Shown here piece by piece: positions 56,757 through 64,000 of a stretch of DNA of 64,000 nucleotides. Source of the stretch: Anaerolineales bacterium (GTDB lineage Bacteria; Chloroflexota; Anaerolineae; Anaerolineales; Villigracilaceae); NCBI GenBank assembly GCA_030834895.1, contig JAUQXA010000014.1:19788-83787 (forward strand). Reading direction: 5' to 3'. The position numbers were made by a program, and so were the translations under genes. The first letter of the stretch is position 1; every line of letters starts with the position of its first letter. The notes under the pieces are model-generated. The model was not told the DNA's origin. It did no database searches and saw only the letters and a list, made by a program, of their open reading frames with translations.

Positions 56757-58001
56757 TTACTTCCCTTCGGTCTTGGCGACAGCCTGGGGTTTTTCCACGG
56801 CTTTCGGTTCCTTCAAGCGGTACAGGGTGCGGATGATGGCTGGAGCCGCAATGAAAGCTAAAATCAAAGCTTGAAGCACGGAGATGATGTCGATTGGAAT
56901 GCCCGCCGTGAGCTGCATTTGGATCGCGCCGTTGCGCAGGAAACCGAACAGGAGCGAGGCAAGCACCACGCCCAACGGATGACTGTTCCCAAGCAGGGCG
57001 AGAGCGATGCTGTCGAAACCGTAGCCAGATGAAAACGCGACCGCCAGGTTGTGATTCACGCCGAGAACTTCATTCGCACCAGCCATGCCAGCCAGAGCGC
57101 CCGACAGGAACATGGTTAATACAGTGCTTCTGACGATGCTCATCCCTGCATAACGAGCCGCGTTGGGATTCGATCCGACCGTGCGAAGCTCAAATCCCCA
57201 GCTGGTGCGAAATAGCAGCCAGTAAACCAGGAACGCCATCAGCAAGGCTATGAAGAAACCGGCATGGAAGCGATTGGGGTCATCGAAGAAACGCGGCAGC
57301 CATGCGCTCTTTTCGATGGGGGCGCTGATTGGGGTGCTCTTGTTTGGGTCGCGCAATATCCCGGTCAGCATGTATTCGCTCAAGCGAAAAGCGATGTAGT
57401 TCATCATGATGGTGTTGATGACTTCGTGCGCTCCGGTCTTCGCCTTGAGCCAGCCGGGGATCATGCCCCAAATGCCGCCGCAGACCGCGCCGCCCAACAG
57501 GGCAAGCGGCACATGGATGATACCCGGCAATCCCTTGAAAGCTGTCGCCACCCACACCGTGCCAAGCGCACCGACAAATATCTGTCCTTCCGCGCCGATG
57601 TTGAACAACCCCACGCGGAAACCGAGCGCCACCGCAAGCCCTGCAAAAATATAGGGCGTGGCTTGCAACAGCGACTCAAAGAAAGGTGTGAAGGCTTTAT
57701 TGATCGCAACCGCATCACCCGAACGAAGCGCGCTGGCAATATCGGCGGGAACGCCCACCGAGCCGGTAAACAGGGCTTTGTAAGTGCTCCAAAACACCAT
57801 CGCGCCGGCTTTGATCCCCTCGAAAAACGAAACGCGGAAGGCGGCATAAACGCCCTCTGTCGTGACGGCGGCAATCAACCCGCCAGCCAGCAACCCCGTC
57901 ACGATTGCCAGGACGGTTACCGTCAGCGAATTGCGGCGGAGTTCCTCGAAAAACGTAAAAAGAACGTCTTTTTTCTTCTGTGTTTCTTCTGTCTTTGTCA
58001 T
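56757..58001 (-). CDS. ABC transporter permease, nucleoside/sugar (BMP-associated) type, first permease
   Basis: 414 residues with about ten membrane helices. ATPYIFAGLAVALGFRVGLF, FNIGAEGQIFVGALGTVW and INTIMMNYIAFRLSEYML, then TVGSNPNAARYAGMSIVRST are signatures of NupP/YufP/BmpB-like permeases. It forms a heterodimer with the product of 55485-56753; three bases separate the genes. The tail (KPQAVAKTEGK) is charged. Confidence 0.9.
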   Translation of the reverse strand: MTKTEETQKKKDVLFTFFEELRRNSLTVTVLAIVTGLLAGGLIAAVTTEGVYAAFRVSFFEGIKAGAMVFWSTYKALFTGSVGVPADIASALRSGDAVAINKAFTPFFESLLQATPYIFAGLAVALGFRVGLFNIGAEGQIFVGALGTVWVATAFKGLPGIIHVPLALLGGAVCGGIWGMIPGWLKAKTGAHEVINTIMMNYIAFRLSEYMLTGILRDPNKSTPISAPIEKSAWLPRFFDDPNRFHAGFFIALLMAFLVYWLLFRTSWGFELRTVGSNPNAARYAGMSIVRSTVLTMFLSGALAGMAGANEVLGVNHNLAVAFSSGYGFDSIALALLGNSHPLGVVLASLLFGFLRNGAIQMQLTAGIPIDIISVLQALILAFIAAPAIIRTLYRLKEPKAVEKPQAVAKTEGK

Positions 58002-58028
58002 AGGTTTACCCTGGTATTTCCAACGGGA

Positions 58029-59549
58029 TTAATGGGCTTCCGCCACAACGCCCGCCATCAGCAAGCCGACGTTTTCGCGGCTGGTTGTCTTGGCGTCCAC
58101 TATGGCAAGAATCTGTCCGCGATACATAACAGCGATCCTATCTGAAAGCTGCATGATTTCATCCAGTTCCGTGGAGACGAGCAGCACCGCGCAGCCATCA
58201 TCGCGTTTTTCGATGATGCGCCCGTGGATGTATTCGATGGAACCAACGTCCAAACCACGGGTGGGCTGGGACGCGACCAACAGTTTGATCGGTCGGGAGA
58301 ATTCCCGCGCCACGATCACCTTTTGCTGGTTTCCACCCGAAAGGTTGCTGGTGGCGGTCTGCGCGCTGGGTGTGCGGATGTCGAAGTTGGAGACGAGTTT
58401 TTCGGCATTATCGAGGATCACCTTCCGCTGCAAAACGATATTATGGGCGAAAGGCTCTTTGTACCAGGTATTCAAAATCAAATTATCTTCGATAGAATAG
58501 GCTAACACCAGCCCGTCCTTCTGGCGATCTTCAGGGATGTGAGCCGTGCCAAGTTCAGTGATTTCCTTGACCGGCGCATGGGTAATATCTTTGCCAAGCA
58601 GGTGAATCTTCCCCTCGACGGCATGATCCAACCCAGTCAACGCGCGGACCAGTTCCGTCTGACCGTTTCCCTGCACACCGGCAATCCCAAGCACTTCCCC
58701 CGCCCGAACCTCGAACGAAACGTTTTCCACGGCAACCTGATGATGGGTATCCAGCACTTTGAGCTTTTTCACATCCAGGACAACTTCTTTTACTTCGGCA
58801 TCCTTTTTCTGGATGTTCAATTCGATCTGACGCCCCACCATCATCGAAGCCAGTTCAAATTGATTGGTCTCACTCTGTCTGGCGGTTCCAATCACTCTTC
58901 CACCGCGGATGACTGTGGTGCGCTCGGCAAACTCCATCACTTCACGCAATTTGTGCGTAATCAGGATGATGGATTTTCCCTGCTCGACCAGGGTTTTCAT
59001 GATCTTGAACAGTTCATCCACTTCCTGCGGGGTCAACACCGCGGTTGGTTCATCCAAAATTAGAATGTCTGCATTTCGGAACAATAACTTGATGATTTCC
59101 ACCCGCTGCTGGATGCCCACGGGCAAATCCTTCACGTAGGCATCTGGATCGACTTGCAAATTGTACGTCTGTGAAATCTCCCGTATTCTTGCCGCGGCTT
59201 TTTTTCGGTCCAAAAAGCCGCCCGGCTTTAAGTATTCATCGCCAAGCATGACATTTTCTGTGACCGTGAAAACCGGAATAAGCATAAAATGCTGGTGAAC
59301 CATTCCAACGCCAGCCGTGATGGCATCGTTGGGTGTGCTAACTGTTAATTTCTTCCCCCTGACAAAGATTTCTCCTTCATCGGGTTTATACAACCCGTAG
59401 AGAATATTCATGAGTGTGGTTTTGCCCGCGCCATTCTCTCCCAGCAAGGCATGGATTTCGCCCTGCTTTAAGTCCAACGAGATATGGTCATTTGCCAAAA
59501 CGCCAGGAAATCTTTTTGTGATGCCTCGTAATTCCAGAACAGGTTCCAT
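58029..59549 (-). CDS. ABC transporter ATPase of the BMP-type importer (double ABC domain)
   Basis: 506 residues from the ATG at 59549 (MEPVLELRGITKRFPGVLAN), with GAGGTG upstream. Domain 1: Walker A GENGAGKTT, Walker B ILILDEPTAVL. Domain 2: the Walker A equivalent reads GVQGNGQTE, lacking the lysine, while the signature LSGGNQQKV is intact. This asymmetry is normal in ribose/nucleoside-type ATPases (MglA, NupO). It supplies energy for the two permeases downstream, most likely for nucleosides or purine-like compounds given the BMP binding protein. Confidence 0.93.
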   Translation of the reverse strand: MEPVLELRGITKRFPGVLANDHISLDLKQGEIHALLGENGAGKTTLMNILYGLYKPDEGEIFVRGKKLTVSTPNDAITAGVGMVHQHFMLIPVFTVTENVMLGDEYLKPGGFLDRKKAAARIREISQTYNLQVDPDAYVKDLPVGIQQRVEIIKLLFRNADILILDEPTAVLTPQEVDELFKIMKTLVEQGKSIILITHKLREVMEFAERTTVIRGGRVIGTARQSETNQFELASMMVGRQIELNIQKKDAEVKEVVLDVKKLKVLDTHHQVAVENVSFEVRAGEVLGIAGVQGNGQTELVRALTGLDHAVEGKIHLLGKDITHAPVKEITELGTAHIPEDRQKDGLVLAYSIEDNLILNTWYKEPFAHNIVLQRKVILDNAEKLVSNFDIRTPSAQTATSNLSGGNQQKVIVAREFSRPIKLLVASQPTRGLDVGSIEYIHGRIIEKRDDGCAVLLVSTELDEIMQLSDRIAVMYRGQILAIVDAKTTSRENVGLLMAGVVAEAH

Positions 59550-59663
59550 GAACACCTCGAAATATGAAAAACTTGCGGCATAACATCACCGCCGAAATGT
59601 TTTTTTCATTCTACCACACGGAAAAAGGTTTTTTATCAATTCCCGGCGGGCACAAGCGGAGAC

Positions 59664-59698
59664 AAAAAAGATGCAGAGCAATGCTCTGCATCTTTTTT
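59664..59698 (-). terminator. Intrinsic terminator between the BMP gene and the ABC ATPase gene
   Basis: A perfect 16-bp stem (59664-59679 and 59683-59698, core GATGCAGAGC) with a 3-base loop and six A/T pairs at the base, which gives a T-tract in either direction. It lies just after the BMP stop, so most BMP transcripts should end here and fewer continue into the ATPase and permease genes. Confidence 0.85.
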
Positions 59699-59714
59699 CT
59701 AAACCGGATTAATC

Positions 59715-60845
59715 TTAATAGACGCCTTCGGGAAGGGTCACAATCTCGCCGGATTGAATCTTCGGGATCAAGGCTTCGATTTCGGCCTTCAGTTCGGCGG
59801 GGACAGTATCGCCCAGTTCGGAGCCGTAGGTGAGACCCACGCCGCCGTTCTCGAGGTTACCAATCCAGTTTTCGCCCTTGAAGGAACCATCGATCACCTG
59901 ACCAATGGTCTCGGTCACGAAAACGTCCATGTTCTTCATGGCATTGGAGAGGATGAAACCAGCCTTATCGGGGTTGGCGAGCGACCAGTCGTTGTCCACG
60001 CCGATGAGCATGCCGGTACCGCGCTCTTCCATCACAGCCAGGGTGCCGAGTCCCACAGGTCCAGCGACAGGCATGATAATGTCGGCGCCTTCATCCATGA
60101 GCTGTTCGCCCATCTTGCGTCCGTCGTCGGTGGATTCAAAGTTGCCGACTTCCAGACCCTGGCGGGTTGTGACATCCCAGCCCAGAACCTTGACATCGGT
60201 GCCCTTGACCTCGTTATAGTAGGCAACGCCGAGAGCGAAGCCGTCCATGAACTTGGTGGTGGCGGGGAAGGCGATGCCAACATAGGTACCGACCTTGCCG
60301 GTCTTGGTCATGCCAGCGGCGAGGTAGCCATTGAGGAAGGTAGCCTGGTCAATCGCGAAACCGGAGCCGCGCAGGTTGGGGAAGGAGAGGTAATCGACAT
60401 CGATGATGGCGTACTTCTGCTCGGGGTTGGCGGTGGCGGCAGCAGTGGTGGCGTCAGCAAGCAGGAAACCGACGGGGATGATCAGGTCGCAGCCTTCGCT
60501 GGCGAAAGCGTTCAAGTTGACTTCGTAGTCAGCCTGTTGCTGCGACTCGAGATATTTACCTTCGACGTTGCCATACTTGGCAATGGCATCCTGAACACCC
60601 TTCCAGGCGGTGGCATTGAAGGATTTGTCATCGATACCGCCGGTGTCAGTCACCTGGCAGACCTTGGTCATTTTGACAGGCGCTTCGGTGGGGGCTGGCG
60701 CCTCGGTGGCGGGTGCTTCGGTGGCAGCAGGGGCCTCTGTCGCGGGGGCTTCAGCGACAGGCGCTTCGGTGGCGGGGGTGCCACAGGCGGTGAGGACCAT
60801 CGAGGCGACGATCAACAGCGCCATCACAAAATACAGTTTCTTCAT
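59715..60845 (-). CDS. BMP family substrate-binding lipoprotein (nucleoside/sugar importer)
   Basis: 376 residues from the ATG at 60845 (MKKLYFVMALLIVASMVLTA), with AGGAG upstream. Lipobox LTAC (Cys21), followed by a long ATEAP-type linker (about 22-55). The BMP/PnrA domain then begins KVCQVTDTGGIDDKSFNATA, with SQQQADYEVNLNAFASEGCD, GFAIDQATFLNGYLAAGMTK and PVAGPVGLGTLAVMEERGTG, the nucleoside-type pocket. It delivers its ligand to the permeases encoded downstream. A good promoter lies at 60913-60941. Confidence 0.92.
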   Translation of the reverse strand: MKKLYFVMALLIVASMVLTACGTPATEAPVAEAPATEAPAATEAPATEAPAPTEAPVKMTKVCQVTDTGGIDDKSFNATAWKGVQDAIAKYGNVEGKYLESQQQADYEVNLNAFASEGCDLIIPVGFLLADATTAAATANPEQKYAIIDVDYLSFPNLRGSGFAIDQATFLNGYLAAGMTKTGKVGTYVGIAFPATTKFMDGFALGVAYYNEVKGTDVKVLGWDVTTRQGLEVGNFESTDDGRKMGEQLMDEGADIIMPVAGPVGLGTLAVMEERGTGMLIGVDNDWSLANPDKAGFILSNAMKNMDVFVTETIGQVIDGSFKGENWIGNLENGGVGLTYGSELGDTVPAELKAEIEALIPKIQSGEIVTLPEGVY

Positions 60846-60912
60846 TTTTCTTCTCCTGATAGTTAGGGGTTTCACGGTACGTTGCAATCCAACGACACCG
60901 CGTGACTAAATA

Positions 60913-60941
60913 AGTATAAATCTTCTCCATCCATTGTGCAA
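60913..60941 (-). promoter_or_regulatory. Promoter of the BMP importer operon
   Basis: Minus strand TTGCAC (60941-60936), 17 bases, TATACT (60918-60913). The leader to the ATG at 60845 is about 60 bases long and holds no recognised riboswitch. Confidence 0.8.
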
Positions 60942-60964
60942 GCCTGCACATTGCCAAGGGCATG

Positions 60965-61055
60965 GTTTTCGTGTCGCTCTGAGGGAGCGCGTTCGCCGCG
61001 ACCGAAGAGTCTCTTTGCCGTCGTAGAGACCCTTCGCTGTCGCTCAGGGTGACAC
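60965..61055. repeat. Interspersed palindromic repeat remnant
   Basis: GTGTCGCTCTGAGGGAGCGC at one end and GTCGCTCAGGGTGACAC at the other form the inverted ends of a roughly 90-bp element. CGAAGAGTCTC and GAGACCCTTCG form an inner inverted pair. The 446-base gap between the BMP gene and the next plus-strand gene otherwise contains only the two promoters; I see no gene. Confidence 0.65.
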
Positions 61056-61215
61056 TTTTCGTTTTGTCAAGCGATAATGAGAAAGCCATATTGCCAAGGG
61101 GTGAACTAAAGTTCCGGCAAAGCCCAATCCCTGGCGAAACTTCAAGCACGGCAAGGCGCTTTATGAACACAATAGCCCTCCAAAACTTTAATCCACGCCC
61201 CATCTGATGGGCTGG

Positions 61216-61243
61216 TTGCATTTAATCCTTAAAGCCGTATAAT
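61216..61243 (+). promoter_or_regulatory. Promoter of the small eRF1-like gene
   Basis: TTGCAT (61216-61221), 16 bases, TATAAT (61238-61243). The ATG at 61292 follows with GGAGG at 61282-61286. Confidence 0.75.
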
Positions 61244-61291
61244 GGAATCAGGATAGTGTATGAACAATACATCTAGAGAATCGGAGGATCA

Positions 61292-61705
61292 ATGACAAAC
61301 AATATCGGCTTGTGGATTGATCGTAAGAAAGCGATACTCGTAATCCAGGGGAAACAGGGGGAGGAAATTCAAAAAATCGAATCAGGCGTGGAAAGGCGCA
61401 TCGCTGATCGGGGAACGTCCCACGCAAGGTCCCGATACAGCGCCGAACATCAACAGGGAGATGACCAGCTGGACAAAAAATTCACCGAACAACTCAATAA
61501 ATTTTACGACAAAGTTATAGCTCAACTGCGCAGAACGGAGGCAGTATTGATTTTCGGCCCCGGCGAGGCAAAAAGTGAACTTGAAAAACGAATCGCCCAC
61601 GGAAAGGTCAAGGTGCAGATTGTTGGGGTCGAGACAGCGGATAAGATGACAGAACGCCAGATTGCGACCAAGGTGCGGAATCATTTCAACAAGTCAATTC
61701 ACTGA
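61292..61705 (+). CDS. Small eRF1/Pelota-like (bacterial archaeo-eukaryotic release factor family) protein
   Basis: 137 residues (MTNNIGLWIDRKKAILVIQG) with GGAGG upstream. The start GLWIDRKKAILVI, a variable basic region (ADRGTSHARSRYSAEHQQGD), then LNKFYDKVIAQLRRTEAVLI and the FGPGEAKSELEKRI block resemble small bacterial eRF1-domain-3/host-attachment-like proteins. Such proteins are assumed to interact with ribosomes or RNA, but no reaction is known. Not in an operon. Confidence 0.7.
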   Translation: MTNNIGLWIDRKKAILVIQGKQGEEIQKIESGVERRIADRGTSHARSRYSAEHQQGDDQLDKKFTEQLNKFYDKVIAQLRRTEAVLIFGPGEAKSELEKRIAHGKVKVQIVGVETADKMTERQIATKVRNHFNKSIH

Positions 61706-61769
61706 TGTGGATTGATCCAGCGCATAGAGAGGTGTCAGGGCAGGTCGTGATTGACATAACGATTAAATC

Positions 61770-61796
61770 AAGCGAGGCGTGATGAACGCCTCGCTT
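61770..61796. terminator. Hairpin between convergent genes
   Basis: AAGCGAGGCG (61770-61779) and CGCCTCGCTT (61787-61796), a perfect 10-bp stem with a 7-base loop between the small eRF1-like gene and the cadherin-repeat gene. T-tracts are weak on both sides. Confidence 0.6.
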
Positions 61797-61839
61797 GTAA
61801 TATACATCCTTGTTCCATGGTTTGTCGAAGGATGATCCG

Positions 61840-64000
61840 CTAGTCAGCTTTATTAACTGCAATGGCAATGTCCTGGGCGGAGGCAAACATTCCGTCAGAC
61901 ACTTGGACTGTAATGTTGTAAGTGTTGTCAGATCCGGAATCAGCAGGAGTGTCAAAGTCGGGGACTGTGACGAAGGACAGTTCACCGGTCGAAGAATTGA
62001 TGTTGAAGAGCGCCGAATCCACACCGCCTGAAATCGAATAGGTCAGGGATTGGGATGGTAGATCGGTGTCAGCCGCAGTCACGGTTGTCACAGCCGCGGT
62101 GTTCTCCGCAATGGAAAGATTGGCATTCGACGTGATCACAGGACCATTTTCGTTGACAGCAGTGACAGTAATAACGACATCCTGCGTGACTGCAGATACC
62201 CCATCGGCTGTCTGAACCGTGAGATTGTAGACATTGTCAGCGCCGGAATCAGCCGGGGCTTCGAAATCAGGCGTAGTAACAAAAGTCAGTTCACCGGTCG
62301 AAGAGTTGATACGAAAGAGCGCCGAGTCCGCTCCGCCCGCAATCGAATAGGTCAGAGTTTGGCCGGGCAGATCAGCATCTGTAGCGGTCACTGTTGTCAC
62401 AGTCGTGGCGTTCTCCGCAACTGATGGATTGCCGCCAGATGTGACCACAGGATTATTGTCATTGACTGCGGTAACTGTAACCAAAATGTCCTGGGTGGCC
62501 GCAAATGTCCCGTCAGAGACTTGAACTGTTACATTGTAGATATTGTCCAAGCCGGAATCGGCAGGGACTTCGAAATCGGGCGCGGTAATAAAGATCAGTT
62601 CGCCAGTCGAAGAGTTGATGCTGAAGAGTGCCGAATCTGGGCCATCCGAGATTGAGTAGGTCAGGGTTTGTACAGGCTGGTCAACATCAGTCGCGGTGAT
62701 AATCGTCACGGCCGCAGCATTTTCCGTAATAGAAAGATTAATGTTTGATGTAATTATCGGGCTATTGTCATTGACTTCAGTCACTGTGGCAACGATGTCT
62801 TGTGTAGTGACAAGCATTCCATCAGATGCTTGAACCGTGACGGTGTAAACATTGTCAGCACCGGCGTCGGCGGGAGCTTCAAAATCAGGTGCCGTGATAA
62901 AGGTCAGTTCACCAGTCGAGGGATTGATGCCGAAGAGGGCCGAATCCGCGCCGCCCACAATGGAATAAGTCAGGGATTGAGCTGGCAGGTCAGTATCAGT
63001 CGCGGTAACGGTCACCACAGCCGTGGTGTTCTCCGCAATGGAGAGACTGCCATTCGATGTGATCACAGGACTGTTTTCGTTGACAGCAGTGACGGTAATG
63101 ACCATGTCCTGTGTGACGGCAGCTACTTCATCGGACGCCTGAACAGTGAGATTATAGGTATTGTCAGCACCGGTATCTGTGGGGACCTCGAAGTCGGGTA
63201 CTGTAATAAATGTCAGTTCACCGGTCGAAGAATTGATGCTGAAAAGCGCCGAATCCACACCGCCTGAAATCGAATAGGTCAGGGATTGGGATGGAGAGTC
63301 TGCATTATTGGTAGTCACAACCGTGGTGTTCTCCGGAATGGAGAGACTACCGTCTAATGTAATCAGAGGAAGTTTATTGGCTGAACTCATTGCCTTGTTA
63401 GCCTCAACTGTGGGTGTGAAGTCAGGCAACACTGGCGTAATAGGTGTTGAGGTCTCTGTTGGAGCAACGACCTCAACTGTAGGAGATGGAGGGATAGGAG
63501 TGGGGGATGGTGTCTCCGTTGGGGCAATAATCTCCGTCACAACTGTGGTTGGCGATGGAAGCGTTTGTATAGACTCCGGAGTAAAAGTAGCCGTAACTGT
63601 AGTAGGCGACGCCACAGGCGTAATCAGAGTGGCTGTGGGCGTGGGGGTAGGTGTGGATGCCGAGAGTAATGCCATAGTATTCTGGGTAGACGTTGCACCC
63701 AATTGACACGGCAAAGCGGTCTGCAAGTTTCCTAGTTGCGAAGTTAACCCATTGCCACTGACAAGAGCTGAGTATCCTGCTTGCGTGTTGTTCGACAGCA
63801 TCACATTGGTCGCCCCGTCCAGCCAGACTGCGGGCGATCCCTTTCCTGTCGTGTTGCAAAAATAATTGCTCTCAATAGTGTAACCCGTTCCACCATACAG
63901 AGCGAGAGGCGAATACCCCGCATCATACATAATGAAGCGGTTGCCTCGAAAAGTCGTGTTCGTCGTCAACTTGCCTGTAATAATGATGGACTGATTGCTG
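61840..64000 (-). CDS. Large surface protein: beta-helix-like region, Pro/Thr linker and five cadherin-like repeats (partial, 5' end outside the window)
   Basis: The frame is open to the window edge, so the N-terminus is missing; about 720 residues are visible. The first 75 or so (NRFIMYDAGYSPLALYGGTG and YTIESNYFCNTTGKGSPAVW) look like rungs of a right-handed beta-helix. A Pro/Thr/Ser linker of about 110 residues follows. Five tandem cadherin-like domains of exactly 103 residues then run to the end, each with LTYSISGG, SALFSINSSTGELTF, DNVYNLTVQASDG and VITVTAVNENSP. No C-terminal sorting or anchor signal is present; the protein ends in NKAD, so it is probably released or bound by other means. 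Adhesion or carbohydrate contact is likely. Confidence 0.85.
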   Translation of the reverse strand, partial: SNQSIIITGKLTTNTTFRGNRFIMYDAGYSPLALYGGTGYTIESNYFCNTTGKGSPAVWLDGATNVMLSNNTQAGYSALVSGNGLTSQLGNLQTALPCQLGATSTQNTMALLSASTPTPTPTATLITPVASPTTVTATFTPESIQTLPSPTTVVTEIIAPTETPSPTPIPPSPTVEVVAPTETSTPITPVLPDFTPTVEANKAMSSANKLPLITLDGSLSIPENTTVVTTNNADSPSQSLTYSISGGVDSALFSINSSTGELTFITVPDFEVPTDTGADNTYNLTVQASDEVAAVTQDMVITVTAVNENSPVITSNGSLSIAENTTAVVTVTATDTDLPAQSLTYSIVGGADSALFGINPSTGELTFITAPDFEAPADAGADNVYTVTVQASDGMLVTTQDIVATVTEVNDNSPIITSNINLSITENAAAVTIITATDVDQPVQTLTYSISDGPDSALFSINSSTGELIFITAPDFEVPADSGLDNIYNVTVQVSDGTFAATQDILVTVTAVNDNNPVVTSGGNPSVAENATTVTTVTATDADLPGQTLTYSIAGGADSALFRINSSTGELTFVTTPDFEAPADSGADNVYNLTVQTADGVSAVTQDVVITVTAVNENGPVITSNANLSIAENTAAVTTVTAADTDLPSQSLTYSISGGVDSALFNINSSTGELSFVTVPDFDTPADSGSDNTYNITVQVSDGMFASAQDIAIAVNKAD
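61843..63387. repeat. Five tandem 309-bp coding repeats
   Basis: The marker TTCACCGGTCGAAG or a near copy occurs at 61981, 62290, 62599, 62908 and 63217, exactly 309 bases apart. The repeats encode the cadherin-like domains; their high similarity indicates recent duplication or gene conversion. Confidence 0.9.

Noticed and set aside
59754..60866. 370-codon open frame antisense to the BMP lipoprotein
   Set aside because: Gly-rich reverse-frame artefact covering the linker and the BMP domain; no start signals.
61843..63387. 309-bp repeats as a mobile or CRISPR-like element
   Set aside because: They lie in one reading frame and encode cadherin-like domains.

Overview
The window looks like chromosomal DNA of an anaerobic or facultative member of the Chloroflexota, most likely class Anaerolineae. 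This is an inference from gene content: a near-complete dcw division/cell-wall cluster, lipoproteins with long Ala-Thr-Glu-Pro linkers after the lipobox, many short palindromic interspersed repeats (some inside genes), and a molybdenum/tungsten gene set. There is no prophage, no IS transposase, no rRNA and no CRISPR array. One RNA gene stands out: a selenocysteine tRNA (4737-4830, minus).

Layout. 1-5.7 kb, minus strand: ECF sigma factor and the start of its probable anti-sigma factor, a YibE/F membrane protein, an ABC solute-binding lipoprotein, an M50 site-2-type protease, tRNA-Sec, a YciI-like protein and a small anchored protein. 5.8-12.5 kb: two large sensors (a six-PAS/two-GAF HD-GYP protein and a membrane histidine kinase) around a FmdB-type zinc ribbon. 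12.6-18 kb: a TPR-like protein, a single-chain restriction-modification enzyme bracketed by inverted copies of a MITE-like element, and a membrane TIR protein, together a small defence-like region.

18.2-31.7 kb is the most interesting part, a molybdenum/tungsten homeostasis island. It holds a winged-helix regulator fused to a periplasmic-binding-protein-like sensor domain; a TiaS-like protein; a lipoprotein made of three sulfite-oxidase-fold (SUOX-like) domains; WtpA/WtpB oxyanion importer parts without their own ATPase; a small protein plus DUF134 regulator; a molybdenum-storage-protein homologue; a TupA whose N-terminus carries another SUOX-like domain; TupB and TupC; and, in the same operon, a complete ECF transporter (fused EcfA-EcfA, EcfT, EcfS) with a further membrane-anchored SUOX-like protein between EcfT and EcfS. 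An 18-bp operator-like motif recurs upstream of the regulator, the triple-domain lipoprotein and tupA. With tRNA-Sec nearby this suggests a cell that relies on W/Mo (and perhaps selenium) enzymes such as formate dehydrogenase. The SUOX-like modules and the ECF transporter look like an undescribed extension of Mo/W or pterin-cofactor uptake.

31.8-34.7 kb: small Cys-rich protein, sugar-dehydrogenase-like lipoprotein, DUF1232 protein and a LysM membrane protein. 34.8-52.1 kb, minus: mraZ-rsmH-ftsL-ftsI-murF-mraY-murD-ftsW-murG-cvpA-like-murC-murB-ddl-ftsQ-ftsA-ftsZ, with MraZ-type operator repeats at its promoter and no murE. 52.2-55.4 kb: an RNA methyltransferase-like protein, a zinc-ribbon membrane protein and a UroD/corrinoid methyltransferase-like protein. 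55.5-60.9 kb, minus: a BMP-type nucleoside/sugar ABC importer with its own promoter and an internal terminator. 61.3-64 kb: a small eRF1/host-attachment-like protein and a large surface protein with five 103-residue cadherin-like repeats that runs off the window.

Palindromic interspersed repeats recur throughout. Several sit exactly at gene ends and supply or touch the stop codon; others lie in frame inside genes (the restriction enzyme, murD, the methyltransferase).
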